NCBI GenBank assembly: GCA_964562015.1
Contig: CAZLRH010000013.1
Coordinates: 28,356 to 92,355, forward strand
Reading direction: 5' to 3'
DNA length: 64,000 nucleotides
From: CAZLRH01 sp964562015
GTDB lineage: Bacteria > Verrucomicrobiota > Verrucomicrobiia > Opitutales > JABDGR01
Every line of letters starts with the position of its first letter. Position 1 is the stretch's first letter. Of the stretch, positions 30,939-39,073 are shown piece by piece. Below the pieces are notes generated by a model that searched no databases, was not told the DNA's origin, and worked only from the letters and a program-made list of their open reading frames with translations. The position numbers and the translations under genes are program-made.

Positions 30939-31244
30939 TCAGTCCTTCTTCAAAATATCCGGGGCGCGCGGATCGCGGCCCGCGGTCTTATGGTAAGTGC
31001 CGGTCTGCTTGTCGCGGACGTACTTGGTGAACCCGGCCTTCTCCACGTTTTTCTCCTGCAACATCTGCCGGGTGTGTCCTTCCGTGTACTTCGTCGAGAC
31101 ATTGGGCGCCTCGTACACGCGCCGCACCGGCCGGCCCGTCACCGGATGGTGCTCGAGCGGCTTGGCCGACATGGGCTGCTCGATTTCAAACCGCTCGCCG
31201 TCGGCGCCATTCGCCAGAATTTCCTGATAAATGTAAATGGGCAT
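30939..31244 (-). CDS. FmdB-like small protein without zinc-ribbon cysteines
   Basis: A 101-aa protein beginning MPIYIYQEI, then FEIEQPMSAKPLEHHPVTG and RPVRRVYEAPN. The layout equals that of FmdB/CxxC zinc-ribbon regulators (MPxYxYxC, then CPxCG, then VRR), but every cysteine is replaced, so no zinc ribbon can form. Homologues without cysteines exist in related bacteria. The C-terminal half is basic and hydrophilic. Function unknown; possibly a structural remnant of the family that binds nucleic acid. Confidence 0.65.
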   Translation of the reverse strand: MPIYIYQEILANGADGERFEIEQPMSAKPLEHHPVTGRPVRRVYEAPNVSTKYTEGHTRQMLQEKNVEKAGFTKYVRDKQTGTYHKTAGRDPRAPDILKKD

Positions 31245-31345
31245 GGGGTGGAAAGTGTTTTGGTGTTCCAGTGCTTAGTGCTCTAGTCCTTAGTATCTAG
31301 CATCGCGTTTTTGATTTTCCAGCCTCGCAATGAGTTTGGTCGATT

Positions 31346-32038
31346 TCACTTTTTTGCCGGGCGGGCGGGTGCGGCGGGATCGCGTTCGACTAATATATGC
31401 CCGGCGGCATTTCCGCCGAGGGAAATTTCCCGTCCGTCCGCCAGCGTGATGGCGAGCAAATCTGCCGCGGCGTCCCGCTTTTTCACGCGCAGCGCCGTGC
31501 CGGGATGCAACCCGGCTTCATGGATGAAATGCAAAAAATCGCGGTCCTGCCGGGTGATGCGCGCGATGCGGGCGGACTGTCCCACCGGCCAATCCGGCAG
31601 CAACATCACCGCCGGCGCCGGCATCCGCCCGCTGGCCGAGGGAATCGGGTCGCCGTGCGGGTCGACACTGGGATGGCCCAGAAACGCATCGAGCCGGTCC
31701 ACCAGCCGGTCGGACAACGCGTGCTCGAGCAATTCCGCTTCCTCGTGAATTTCCGACCAATCCAGCCCGAGCGTTTGCACGAGAAACATTTCAATGAGCC
31801 GGTGTTTGCGCAGAATCTGGAGGGCCAACCGGGTGCCCGTCGGCGTCAGCCGTGCGCCGACGCGCGGGGTGTGGCGGGCGAGGCCCGCCCGCGCCAGCGC
31901 CTTGATCATCGTGGTGGCGGTGCCGGGCACGACGCGCATCGCCCGCGCCAGCGCGCCCATCAGCACCGGTTCGCCCGGGCGCTGCTGTTCCAGCAGGAAA
32001 AGCTGCTTGGCGTAGTTTTCGACGGTGCTGGTGGCCAT
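31346..32038 (-). CDS. DtxR/MntR-family metal-dependent regulator
   Basis: A 230-aa regulator. Residues 1-65 are a winged helix (VENYAKQLFLLEQQ, then ARAMRVVPGTATTMIKALARAG), residues 66-140 the dimerisation and metal-binding domain with HRLIEMFLV and EEAELLEHALS (Glu, Glu, His ligands), and the C-terminal 80 a FeoA-like SH3 domain (FIHEAGLHPGTALRV). It should repress with Mn or Fe bound. The divergent porin and Nramp genes are the obvious targets, and a palindrome sits in the shared promoter region. Confidence 0.9.
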   Translation of the reverse strand: MATSTVENYAKQLFLLEQQRPGEPVLMGALARAMRVVPGTATTMIKALARAGLARHTPRVGARLTPTGTRLALQILRKHRLIEMFLVQTLGLDWSEIHEEAELLEHALSDRLVDRLDAFLGHPSVDPHGDPIPSASGRMPAPAVMLLPDWPVGQSARIARITRQDRDFLHFIHEAGLHPGTALRVKKRDAAADLLAITLADGREISLGGNAAGHILVERDPAAPARPAKK

Positions 32039-32114
32039 GGCGCGCGCGGTTTTGAGTCGTCAAAATAGCCCGGCCCGCCCGCCTTGCCAAGCCAAACCTT
32101 GCCTATTAACGCAA

Positions 32115-32129
32115 ATTATTCGCGATAAT
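32115..32129. promoter_or_regulatory. palindrome, candidate operator of the DtxR-type regulator
   Basis: ATTATTCGCGATAAT: perfect 5-bp arms ATTAT/ATAAT around TCGCG, in the AT-rich part of the 134-bp gap between the regulator gene and the divergent porin gene, 43 bp before the porin start codon. Confidence 0.45.
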
Positions 32130-32172
32130 AAACATTGACGCCCCCGGTGCTTCGCGGCTATTTCCTCGCGGC

Positions 32173-33513
32173 ATGCCTACCCCTTCTTGCCGCTGGTTCG
32201 CGTTCGTTTTTCTGCTGTTGAGTTTGACGCCCGCGGTGCGCGCGGCCGATGGCCAGCCCGCCGCCGCGCCGGACCAGGCTTCCGCCGCGGCCGCCACGAC
32301 GCCCGCGCCCACGCCCCCGCCGTCCTTGTGGGAGCAATCCACCCTCACCGGCGACTGGGGCGGCTGGCGGGACCGCATGGGCAATATCGGTTTTGCGCCG
32401 TTTGCCTCGTGGACGGGGGAAATCTGGGGCGATGTCAGCGGCAGTTTTCGCCACCGCCCGACCCAAAACATGCTGCTGAGCTGGGGTTTTGAAACGGACT
32501 TGGAAAAGGCCGCCGGCTGGAAAGGGGCCTCTTTCCGCGCCTCCTTCAACTGGGTAGAGGGCCTGAGTCCGAACAAAAATCTCGGCGCCTTCAACAGCCC
32601 GACCTACATCGACGCCGCCGACCAAGTGCGCGTGTTCAATTTGTTCCTGCGGCAAAATCTTTTTGGCGATCAGCTCAAGCTGAAAGCCGGGCTGATGGGT
32701 GCGGACGATGATTTCTTTCAATGCGACACCGCCGCGCTTTTTCTCAATGCCGGCATCACCGCCCCGCCGATTTTTTACGGGCAAACTCTGGCCAACGGCG
32801 ACCTCTCGATGCCCCAATACGCGGTCGACGGCCCGGGTGCTTTCGCCCGCTATGAACCCAAGGACTGGCCGGTGTATATCATGACCGCCGTGTATGCGAG
32901 CGATGCGGGTCCCGATGTCAGTAATAATCACGGTTTCGAATGGGGCGGCAGCAATAGTGTCGTGGTCGTCGCTGAGGCGGGCTGGAAATATGCCGCGTGG
33001 GGGCGGGCGGGTGTGGTCAAGGGCGGAGCCTATTACAACGACGGCCAATTCACCAACTGGGACACCGGCCGGCCCGAACGCGGGATTTACGGCGCGTACG
33101 CCCTCGTGAACCAAAATTTTATCCAAACCACGCCGACAGATGGCAGCGATCCGGCGGCCCTTCTCTCCGCGTACGCCTATGCCGGTTGGGCCGGACCCGA
33201 CAACCGCGTGACGCCCAATTTCACCTGCTCGATGGGCGTCAGTTATAAATGCGGGTCGCTCGGGCGGCCGAATGACACCGCCGGTGTGGCGGTTTTGTAC
33301 ACTGGCTTCAGCTCCGACTACACCCAGAGCGTTTTTAATCCGTACGGCGCGGGCTTCACCAATACGAGCGAAACGGACCTGGAGTTCACCTACCAGGCGG
33401 CGATTTTTCCCTGGTTCACCCTGCAACCCGATGTGCAGGTGGTGATCAATCCCGCCTATTCTGCGGCGCGCGATACCGTAGTCGTCGGCACCCGCGCCGT
33501 GGTGACTTTTTAG
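32173..33513 (+). CDS. OprB-family outer-membrane porin
   Basis: A 446-aa protein with a signal peptide (1-24) and an Ala/Pro-rich linker, followed by the OprB pattern: LWEQSTLTGDWGGWRDRM near residue 55, many alternating beta-strands, and a C-terminal strand ending in RAVVTF, with the terminal Phe recognised by the BAM complex. OprB porins are usually linked to sugars. Here the gene lies divergent to a Mn/Fe-type regulator and 275 bp upstream of an Nramp transporter, so a role in divalent metal entry through the outer membrane is more likely. Confidence 0.85.
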   Translation: MPTPSCRWFAFVFLLLSLTPAVRAADGQPAAAPDQASAAAATTPAPTPPPSLWEQSTLTGDWGGWRDRMGNIGFAPFASWTGEIWGDVSGSFRHRPTQNMLLSWGFETDLEKAAGWKGASFRASFNWVEGLSPNKNLGAFNSPTYIDAADQVRVFNLFLRQNLFGDQLKLKAGLMGADDDFFQCDTAALFLNAGITAPPIFYGQTLANGDLSMPQYAVDGPGAFARYEPKDWPVYIMTAVYASDAGPDVSNNHGFEWGGSNSVVVVAEAGWKYAAWGRAGVVKGGAYYNDGQFTNWDTGRPERGIYGAYALVNQNFIQTTPTDGSDPAALLSAYAYAGWAGPDNRVTPNFTCSMGVSYKCGSLGRPNDTAGVAVLYTGFSSDYTQSVFNPYGAGFTNTSETDLEFTYQAAIFPWFTLQPDVQVVINPAYSAARDTVVVGTRAVVTF

Positions 33514-33788
33514 GGAAAGTAAAAACAGCGAAAGTAAAAGGAGGGCAGGGAAGAGTGGGTGAACCGCTCATCTGCGCTTATCCACGCTCAAACAACCACA
33601 GATGGCACGGAGGGCGCCATTAAGCGGGATGAAATCCTCCACCTGCGGCGGACGAGAATCCGCGTTATCCGTCGCCTGCCTGGTTTGGATTTAAGGCAGC
33701 ATGGGCTTTCCTCGTACTTTCACTTCCCGGCCTTTTTATTTTGACTTATCAAAATCGGGACTTTTAATAGTCGTAAAAGCCCGGCGAC

Positions 33789-35165
33789 ATGAAACCCACC
33801 GATCCATTGCCCGTCTTGGTGCCCGGCGCCTGGCGGCGCGCGCCGGCGGGGCCGTCGCTGCCGGAGTCCCACCGCAGCGTGGCGGTGCCGGCGGGCGCGT
33901 CGTGGGTGCGCAAGCTCTGGGCCTACGGCGGCCCGGGCTTCCTCGTCGCCGTCGGCTATATGGACCCCGGCAACTGGGCCACGGACCTCGAGGGCGGCGC
34001 GAAATTCGGCTACACCCTGCTGTCGGTCGTCATGCTTTCGAACCTGATGGCGATTTTGCTCCAGCACTTGTGCATCAAGCTCGGCGTGGTGACCGGGCGC
34101 GACCTCGCCCAGGCCTGCCGCGACACCTATCCGCGCGGCCTTGTCGTGTTTCAATGGCTGCTATGCGAATTGGCCATTATCGCCTGCGATTTGGCGGAAG
34201 TCGTGGGCTCGGCCATCGGCCTGCAATTGCTTTTTGGAATTCCCCTGGTGTGGGGCTGCATCATCACCGCCCTCGATGTCCTGCTCGTGCTGGCCCTGCA
34301 ACGGCGCGGGTTCCGCCAGTTGGAGGCCCTGGTGTTCGTCATCATCGTCACCATTGCCGCCTGTTTTGCGGTGGAAATATTCCTGGCGCGGCCCAGTTGG
34401 TCCGGCATCGCCTGGGGCTTTGTGCCCACCACGCAAATTTTCCACGACCCCCAGATGCTTTATATCAGCATCGGCATCCTCGGCGCGACCGTCATGCCGC
34501 ACAACCTTTACCTGCATTCCTCGATTGTGCAGACGCGCCAGTTCGAGCGCACCGACGCCGGTCGGCGCGAGGCTATCAAATACGCCACCCTGGACTCGAC
34601 CGGCGCGCTCATGTTTGCCCTGTTGATCAATGCGGCCATCCTCATCCTCGCGGCCTCGGCCTTTCACTGGAGCGGGCACCAGGACGTGGCCGAAATCCAG
34701 CAAGCCTACCAGTTGCTCGACGGCGTGCTGGGGGCGACGTTCGCGAGCGTGCTGTTTGCCATCGCGCTGCTGGCCTCGGGCCAGAATTCCACGCTCACGG
34801 GCACGCTGGCCGGGCAAATCGTGATGGAGGGCTTTATCAATATGCGCCTGCCGCGCTGGCAACGCCGTCTGCTCAGCCGCGGCCTCGCCATCGTACCGGC
34901 CGTACTCGTGATCGGGATTTACGGCGAGAGCAAAACGACCGCACTGCTCGTCGCCAGCCAGGTATGCTTGAGCCTGCAGTTGGGCTTTGCGGTCTGGCCG
35001 CTCCTGCGTTTCACCGGCGACCGCGCCAAGATGGGCGCCTTCGTCAATCCGCCTTGGATAAAAATCCTCGGCTGGACCTGTGCGGTCGTTATTATTGGTT
35101 TAAACCTGAAACTACTCTGGGAAAAATTCTCGGAGTGGCTCGGGTGGGGCGGCGTTGTGGTTTGA
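33789..35165 (+). CDS. mntH: Nramp-family divalent metal transporter (MntH-like)
   Basis: A 458-aa inner-membrane protein with about 11 transmembrane segments. The first metal-binding helix has MDPGNWATDLEGG (Asp and Asn of the DPGN motif), and helix 6 has GATVMPHNLYLHS (Met and His of MPH). Both are the diagnostic Nramp motifs, and Met in MPHN indicates selectivity for transition metals over Ca or Mg. It imports Mn2+ or Fe2+ with protons. The regulator gene at 31346 and the porin gene precede it. The leader before the first helix is about 40 residues, longer than usual. Confidence 0.9.
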   Translation: MKPTDPLPVLVPGAWRRAPAGPSLPESHRSVAVPAGASWVRKLWAYGGPGFLVAVGYMDPGNWATDLEGGAKFGYTLLSVVMLSNLMAILLQHLCIKLGVVTGRDLAQACRDTYPRGLVVFQWLLCELAIIACDLAEVVGSAIGLQLLFGIPLVWGCIITALDVLLVLALQRRGFRQLEALVFVIIVTIAACFAVEIFLARPSWSGIAWGFVPTTQIFHDPQMLYISIGILGATVMPHNLYLHSSIVQTRQFERTDAGRREAIKYATLDSTGALMFALLINAAILILAASAFHWSGHQDVAEIQQAYQLLDGVLGATFASVLFAIALLASGQNSTLTGTLAGQIVMEGFINMRLPRWQRRLLSRGLAIVPAVLVIGIYGESKTTALLVASQVCLSLQLGFAVWPLLRFTGDRAKMGAFVNPPWIKILGWTCAVVIIGLNLKLLWEKFSEWLGWGGVVV

Positions 35166-35240
35166 AAGCGGCCTGCCCTTAGGCTTGCGCGGGTGGGGCG
35201 AAGGGATAAAGTGGATGCTGCCGGCCCGCCCGGTGTTCCC

Positions 35241-36212
35241 ATGAGTTTGCACGCCAAGAAATCCGCCGTCGTCCTGTTTATGGCGGGCGCCCTCCTGGTT
35301 GGCGTCTCGATGGTCTTCGCCTTTGGCGGGCGCAGGATATTTACCCGGCACCAAACGTTCCTCTGCTACTTCAATCAATCGGTGAACGGCCTCAGCGCGG
35401 GCTCCGTGGCCACTTTTCGCGGCGTGCCCATTGGCAATGTCGAGTCCATCAAGGCGCGCGTCGTGCCCGAGGGCAACTCCCGCGTCGAGGTCTTGGTGAA
35501 TTTCGACATGGACCGCCTGCGCCGTCTGGGCGTGGACATCAACCTGGCCGACCCGTCCGTTCTCCAAAGCCAGGTACGCGACGGCTTGCGCGGCAAGCTC
35601 GAGGTCGCCCACTACACCGACGGAAGCAACTACCTCGATTTCGACTACCATCCGGAGGCCGGCCCGCCGCCCGCGCTCACGGAAGACGTGGGCATCGGCG
35701 TCATTCCCACCGTCCCGTCTAGCGCCCCCGAAGTGGTCAAATCCATCCAGCATTATATCGATATGGTGCAGAACATGGACTTTCAGAGCAAGGCCGACAT
35801 GCTGAACCGCTATGTGAACCGCGCCCAAGTCTGGCTCGCGCGCAACCCGCCGGGCCGCTTCAGTGATCAGGTTTTGAACCAAATCAAACAGTTTCAGGGC
35901 AACGTAAACGATTTTCGGGATCCCCGCGGGCTCCAATCCCTCATCGATAAAACCGCCCACTACCAAGGTGTGGCCACCGACGCGCAGGCCACCGTCCAGG
36001 CCTTTAGTGCCAAAGTCGGCAAATTCACCCAGGACGCCCAATCCGCCCTCGATAAGCTGGATGCCCAGCTTGCCTCCGTCCGCACCCAGTTGCAGCCCGG
36101 CGGTCCCGTGCAGGAGCAACTCATCAAACCCCTCCAGGATGTCTCCCAGGCCGCCGGCTCGCTGCGGGAGAAAACCGACCAGTTGGAGCAAAGCCCCGGT
36201 TTGCTGAAATAA
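35241..36212 (+). CDS. MCE/MlaD-like protein
   Basis: A 323-aa protein. An N-terminal transmembrane anchor (VVLFMAGALLVGVSMVFAF) is followed by the MCE domain: YFNQSVNGLSAGSVATFRGVPIGNVESI (residues about 43-70, the usual GLxxGxxVxxxGxxVGxV pattern), and then a long helical tail with heptad-like repeats (about 180-320) that could form the tube seen in MCE proteins. The family binds lipids in ABC-type transport between membranes. No ATPase or permease gene is adjacent, so the rest of the system is elsewhere. ATG 35241 gives the anchor at the N-terminus. Confidence 0.85.
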   Translation: MSLHAKKSAVVLFMAGALLVGVSMVFAFGGRRIFTRHQTFLCYFNQSVNGLSAGSVATFRGVPIGNVESIKARVVPEGNSRVEVLVNFDMDRLRRLGVDINLADPSVLQSQVRDGLRGKLEVAHYTDGSNYLDFDYHPEAGPPPALTEDVGIGVIPTVPSSAPEVVKSIQHYIDMVQNMDFQSKADMLNRYVNRAQVWLARNPPGRFSDQVLNQIKQFQGNVNDFRDPRGLQSLIDKTAHYQGVATDAQATVQAFSAKVGKFTQDAQSALDKLDAQLASVRTQLQPGGPVQEQLIKPLQDVSQAAGSLREKTDQLEQSPGLLK

Positions 36213-36309
36213 CCGGATTTGGCAGGAAAGGTGCGATTTGCCATTGACACCGGGCCGCCCATCCGATTCTTTCCACCCTTTTCCTCTATTCATTTCGACC
36301 CGACCGGCC

Positions 36310-36435
36310 ATGAAAGTCGTTTCTTCCATTAAATCGCTCAAGGTACGCCACCCGGACTGCCAGGTGGTGCGCCGCAAGGGCCGTACCTACGTCATCAACA
36401 AGACCAACCCCCGCTTCAAAGCGCGCCAGGGTTAG
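36310..36435 (+). CDS. rpmJ: 50S ribosomal protein bL36, C-minus type
   Basis: A 41-aa protein: MKVVSSIKSLKVRHPDCQVV then RRKGRTYVINKTNPRFKARQG. It matches the YkgO type of bL36, which lacks the four-ligand CCCH zinc ribbon (only one Cys remains). Such copies replace zinc-containing bL36 when zinc is scarce, often under Zur control. No Zur-box-like palindrome was seen just upstream. It forms a pair with the bL31 gene 32 bp later. Confidence 0.95.
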   Translation: MKVVSSIKSLKVRHPDCQVVRRKGRTYVINKTNPRFKARQG

Positions 36436-36467
36436 TCTGTCACCCCATTTTTAACAGGAGCACCGTC

Positions 36468-36716
36468 GTGAAAAAGGAAGGCCATCCCGAATACCATCCG
36501 GTCTGCTTTGTGGACGTGTCCACCGGCCGCAAGTTCCTCACGCGCTCGACCATGCGCTCCAAGCAAAAGGAGGTCATTGACGGCGTGGAGTACTTCGTCG
36601 TCGTGCGCGACGTGACCAGCGACTCCCATCCCGCCTTCACCGGCGAGAAACGCTTCCTGGACACCGCCGGCCGCGTCGAGAAGTTCCAGTCCAAGTTCAA
36701 GCGCGCCCGCAAGTAG
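36468..36716 (+). CDS. rpmE2: 50S ribosomal protein bL31 type B
   Basis: An 82-aa protein. HPEYHPVCFVDVSTGRKF, RSTMRSKQKE and HPAFTGEKRFLDTAGRVEKF match bL31 type B (YkgM), the form without the CxxC zinc site. It lies 32 bp after the C-minus bL36 gene, the same partnership as ykgM-ykgO in enterobacteria but in opposite order. Its stop is only 6 bp from the convergent TPR gene. Confidence 0.95.
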   Translation: MKKEGHPEYHPVCFVDVSTGRKFLTRSTMRSKQKEVIDGVEYFVVVRDVTSDSHPAFTGEKRFLDTAGRVEKFQSKFKRARK

Positions 36717-36722
36717 GCGTCG

Positions 36723-37484
36723 TCAGTTTTTAGGGCTCACTGTGCTGGCCGTGTCGGCCGCAGGAAATTTCGCCCGCGCTTCCTTGAGGACGGCTTGAAC
36801 CTTCTCGCTCAGCGGCGAAGTTCCCGGCACTGCGGCTGCCTGGGTCAGCAACGTCACGCTTTGGCTTTCCCCGCGCTCCAGCGCATACTTGCCCGCATAA
36901 TAATAAAGCGCGCGCAGCACGCCGGGATTGAAATCCTCCGGATGCTCCGTTTGCCGCCGCATCAACCAGGCAAAATCCTCCCGCGCCACCTTGTCGCGCC
37001 CCAGCACGCCGGGCACCTGCGCCGAATTCAGCGCCCGTATTAATCGCACGCTCACGACCTCCGGCGCGGCCCCGACGGCGGCATCCAGGTGGGCAAAGCC
37101 CTTGTCCGTCCAATCGAGCTTGAACAGGAAAAATGCGTATTTCGCCTCGATGACACACGCATTGCCGTAAAAAGCCCGCGCCTCGGGATTGCTGGGCGAT
37201 TCTGTGTACATGGTCTTGAACAAGGCCAGGGCCTCGTCGGCGGATTTTTCATCGCCCTCGGCGCCCATGTCGCACAACACGGCGCCCAGTTGCAGGCGGA
37301 TTTCGTTATCCGTGGGATGGGCCGCGAGCTCCGCGGCCAATTTGGCGCTGGCGGCTTTCTTCACGGCCATGGCGGCGCCGAGCGTGTCCGTGGGCAGCGT
37401 GTTCGCGGCGCCGGCCTGCGGCCCCAGGCATGTCCACCCCAGAATCCAACTGAGAAGGAGCAGAGACTTAACCGCGAGGCGCAT
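36723..37484 (-). CDS. exported TPR-like protein
   Basis: A 253-aa protein with a signal peptide (1-26, ending near AGAAN). The mature part is helical with TPR-like spacing, for example IRLQLGAVLCDMG, SADEALALFKTMYTESPSNPEARAFYGNACV and ALYYYAGKYALERGE. It shows no enzymatic motif. Probably a periplasmic scaffold. The nearest upstream gene is 200 bp away, beyond a G-rich repeat. Confidence 0.65.
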   Translation of the reverse strand: MRLAVKSLLLLSWILGWTCLGPQAGAANTLPTDTLGAAMAVKKAASAKLAAELAAHPTDNEIRLQLGAVLCDMGAEGDEKSADEALALFKTMYTESPSNPEARAFYGNACVIEAKYAFFLFKLDWTDKGFAHLDAAVGAAPEVVSVRLIRALNSAQVPGVLGRDKVAREDFAWLMRRQTEHPEDFNPGVLRALYYYAGKYALERGESQSVTLLTQAAAVPGTSPLSEKVQAVLKEARAKFPAADTASTVSPKN

Positions 37485-37533
37485 CCCGGCAAAACACCGT
37501 TTTCGCCTGAGTCCGTCAATAACTGATACTACT

Positions 37534-37596
37534 ACTGACAGGAAGTTGCTTTTTCGGGGGAGGGGAATACAAGAGTGGGGGATGGGTGGGGGTTAA
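37534..37596 (+). repeat. G-quadruplex-capable repeat, copy 1
   Basis: The conserved start ACTGACAGGAAGTTGCTTTT is followed by G-runs of 5, 4, 5, 3 and 5 bases with short loops, ending GGTTAAG. The four long G-runs meet the usual rule for an intramolecular quadruplex. It lies between two minus-strand genes. Confidence 0.8.
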
Positions 37597-37685
37597 GCCA
37601 CCGCAACCGACGATTCCACGCGGTGCAACAAGCCAGTGCATACAGAATCATTACCCAAAGCGGAGGAGGCACATTCATGGCACTC

Positions 37686-38774
37686 TCACGGCGAAGATGG
37701 TTTTGCTTCATTCTTACGGTCATATTCCAGATTTCGTGAGCCGGAGGGATTGAGGTAACTTTCAACGCTGACGCCGGTGTCGGGGCGCTCGGAGTCAACC
37801 GTCAAATCAATGGTGACACGGCCATAGTCCCCCTTCGCCGTGTGAATATAAAAAGTTTTCGCGAGCCGCTGCGTCCAATTGGGCGCAGCCTTCGCCTGGC
37901 TAAATTCAAAGGTGCCCTGATAGCCATTCTCGGGCGCTTCGTAGGGATACAGGTCTGACGACCCGACCAGACCGCCGCCGATGATTTCAATGGAAACGTT
38001 CCATTCAAAGTGATCCGTCCCGCGTTTGATTTGCTGGGGAGTTCGCAACAGGGTGATTCTCAGATCGCCCGTGTCGCCTTTCTTGCCAGTGAGCAGATCA
38101 AAGGTTGCGGCTGTCCCGTCATAGGGCACGCGGCTATCTAATTGCGTGTGCACCATCGGCTCCGCCCCCTGGAGTTTATACATGGTGAAGACCATCGGGT
38201 TGGCCGGATCGGGTTTGTAGGTTTCGCTCCAATTGTTAGGTTGTCTTTCGTTGTATTCATAGCCGTCTTTACTCGGGGCTGCCCCAAATTTTGCGGCGTG
38301 CAGACCCACAAACTTAAAATTTCCAGCCGCGTCGGTTTGAGTATAGTAGTTCCGGCTACCGCTCGCCTCGGCACTGGCATACACCATGATATTTCCCCTT
38401 ACTTGGGCTCCCGCCACGGACTGCCCATACTGATCAACCACTTTGCCATAAAAATTAATTTCTTGGCTGTTCTGCGCATCGAGAATCATCTGGAGCTTGG
38501 TGGTATCGGGAAGGTTTTGCGGGACTTTAACTTCCGGCTGGCCAGTGGCGGGATTTAGCGCGGATTGATTAAAGCTTGGAGATGCGGAGCCGGACGCGGA
38601 TGCGATTGCGGTCGCAGGAGCATTACCCGTTGTGTTTGCAGGTGGCGTTTTTATAGAGGAGCTTTTAGCCGACAGCCAGACAGGCACCGCGACATTTTTT
38701 CTCCACAGCCACGAACTCAGCAATCCAAGAAGAATGACGGCGATGACGATACCACGTGATTTTAGGTTTTTCAT
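37686..38774 (-). CDS. membrane-anchored protein with carboxypeptidase-regulatory-like domain
   Basis: A 362-aa protein with an N-terminal anchor (VIAVILLGLLSSWLW) and a Thr/Ala/Ser-rich linker (35-85). At about 105-160 lies a beta-sandwich of the carboxypeptidase-regulatory-like type: FYGKVVDQYGQSVAGAQV, TQTDAAGNFKFVGL. The remainder is beta-rich with no named domain. Its start codon overlaps, by ATGA, the stop of a truncated upstream frame (38771-38965). It resembles surface or periplasmic carbohydrate-binding proteins in this group; function unknown. Confidence 0.65.
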   Translation of the reverse strand: MKNLKSRGIVIAVILLGLLSSWLWRKNVAVPVWLSAKSSSIKTPPANTTGNAPATAIASASGSASPSFNQSALNPATGQPEVKVPQNLPDTTKLQMILDAQNSQEINFYGKVVDQYGQSVAGAQVRGNIMVYASAEASGSRNYYTQTDAAGNFKFVGLHAAKFGAAPSKDGYEYNERQPNNWSETYKPDPANPMVFTMYKLQGAEPMVHTQLDSRVPYDGTAATFDLLTGKKGDTGDLRITLLRTPQQIKRGTDHFEWNVSIEIIGGGLVGSSDLYPYEAPENGYQGTFEFSQAKAAPNWTQRLAKTFYIHTAKGDYGRVTIDLTVDSERPDTGVSVESYLNPSGSRNLEYDRKNEAKPSSP

Positions 38775-38965
38775 GGCGCGGATGCATGGTTGCTTGGCAA
38801 GCTGAATTTTTTCATTAACTCATTCCAATATTCATCCTGGCTCGAAGCATCGAACCTAAACTGGGCTCCGTGCCAGGGCTCCTCGCCATACGCGGTGGCA
38901 CCAGTGCCGCCCAGCGGGTCGGGTCTAAGCCAGAGGCTTTGCAGGCTTTGGAAGGAGAACCCATT
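38771..38965 (-). pseudogene. C-terminal gene fragment ending at a G-rich repeat
   Basis: About 65 codons without a credible start: ...LRPDPLGGTGATAYGEEPW then HGAQFRFDASSQDEYWNELMKKF to the stop. The stop overlaps the next gene's ATG, as a real upstream gene's would. Going upstream, the frame runs straight into the G-rich repeat at 38966-39018, so the N-terminal part of this gene has apparently been removed at the repeat boundary. Product unknown. Confidence 0.4.
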
Positions 38966-39018
38966 ACTGACAGGAAGTTGCTTTTCCGGGGAAGGGGAAT
39001 ACAAGGGGTGGGGGTTAA
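38966..39018 (+). repeat. G-quadruplex-capable repeat, copy 2
   Basis: ACTGACAGGAAGTTGCTTTT, then G-runs of 4, 4, 4 and 5 with short loops, then TTAAG. It lies between the stop of the esterase gene and a truncated gene fragment. Confidence 0.8.
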
Positions 39019-39073
39019 GCCAGGCGGCGCAAAGCGTCGCCATCGGAATCCCGAGGCCATTCCCAGTTCATGT

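Noticed and set aside
31257..31307. TTAGTGCT-rich stretch after the FmdB-like gene start (similar text near 42770-42790)
   Set aside because: Too short and degenerate to define as a repeat family from two occurrences.
33559..33744. 61-codon frame between the porin and Nramp genes
   Set aside because: It reads through a decayed copy of the inverted-terminus repeat and has no protein-like features.
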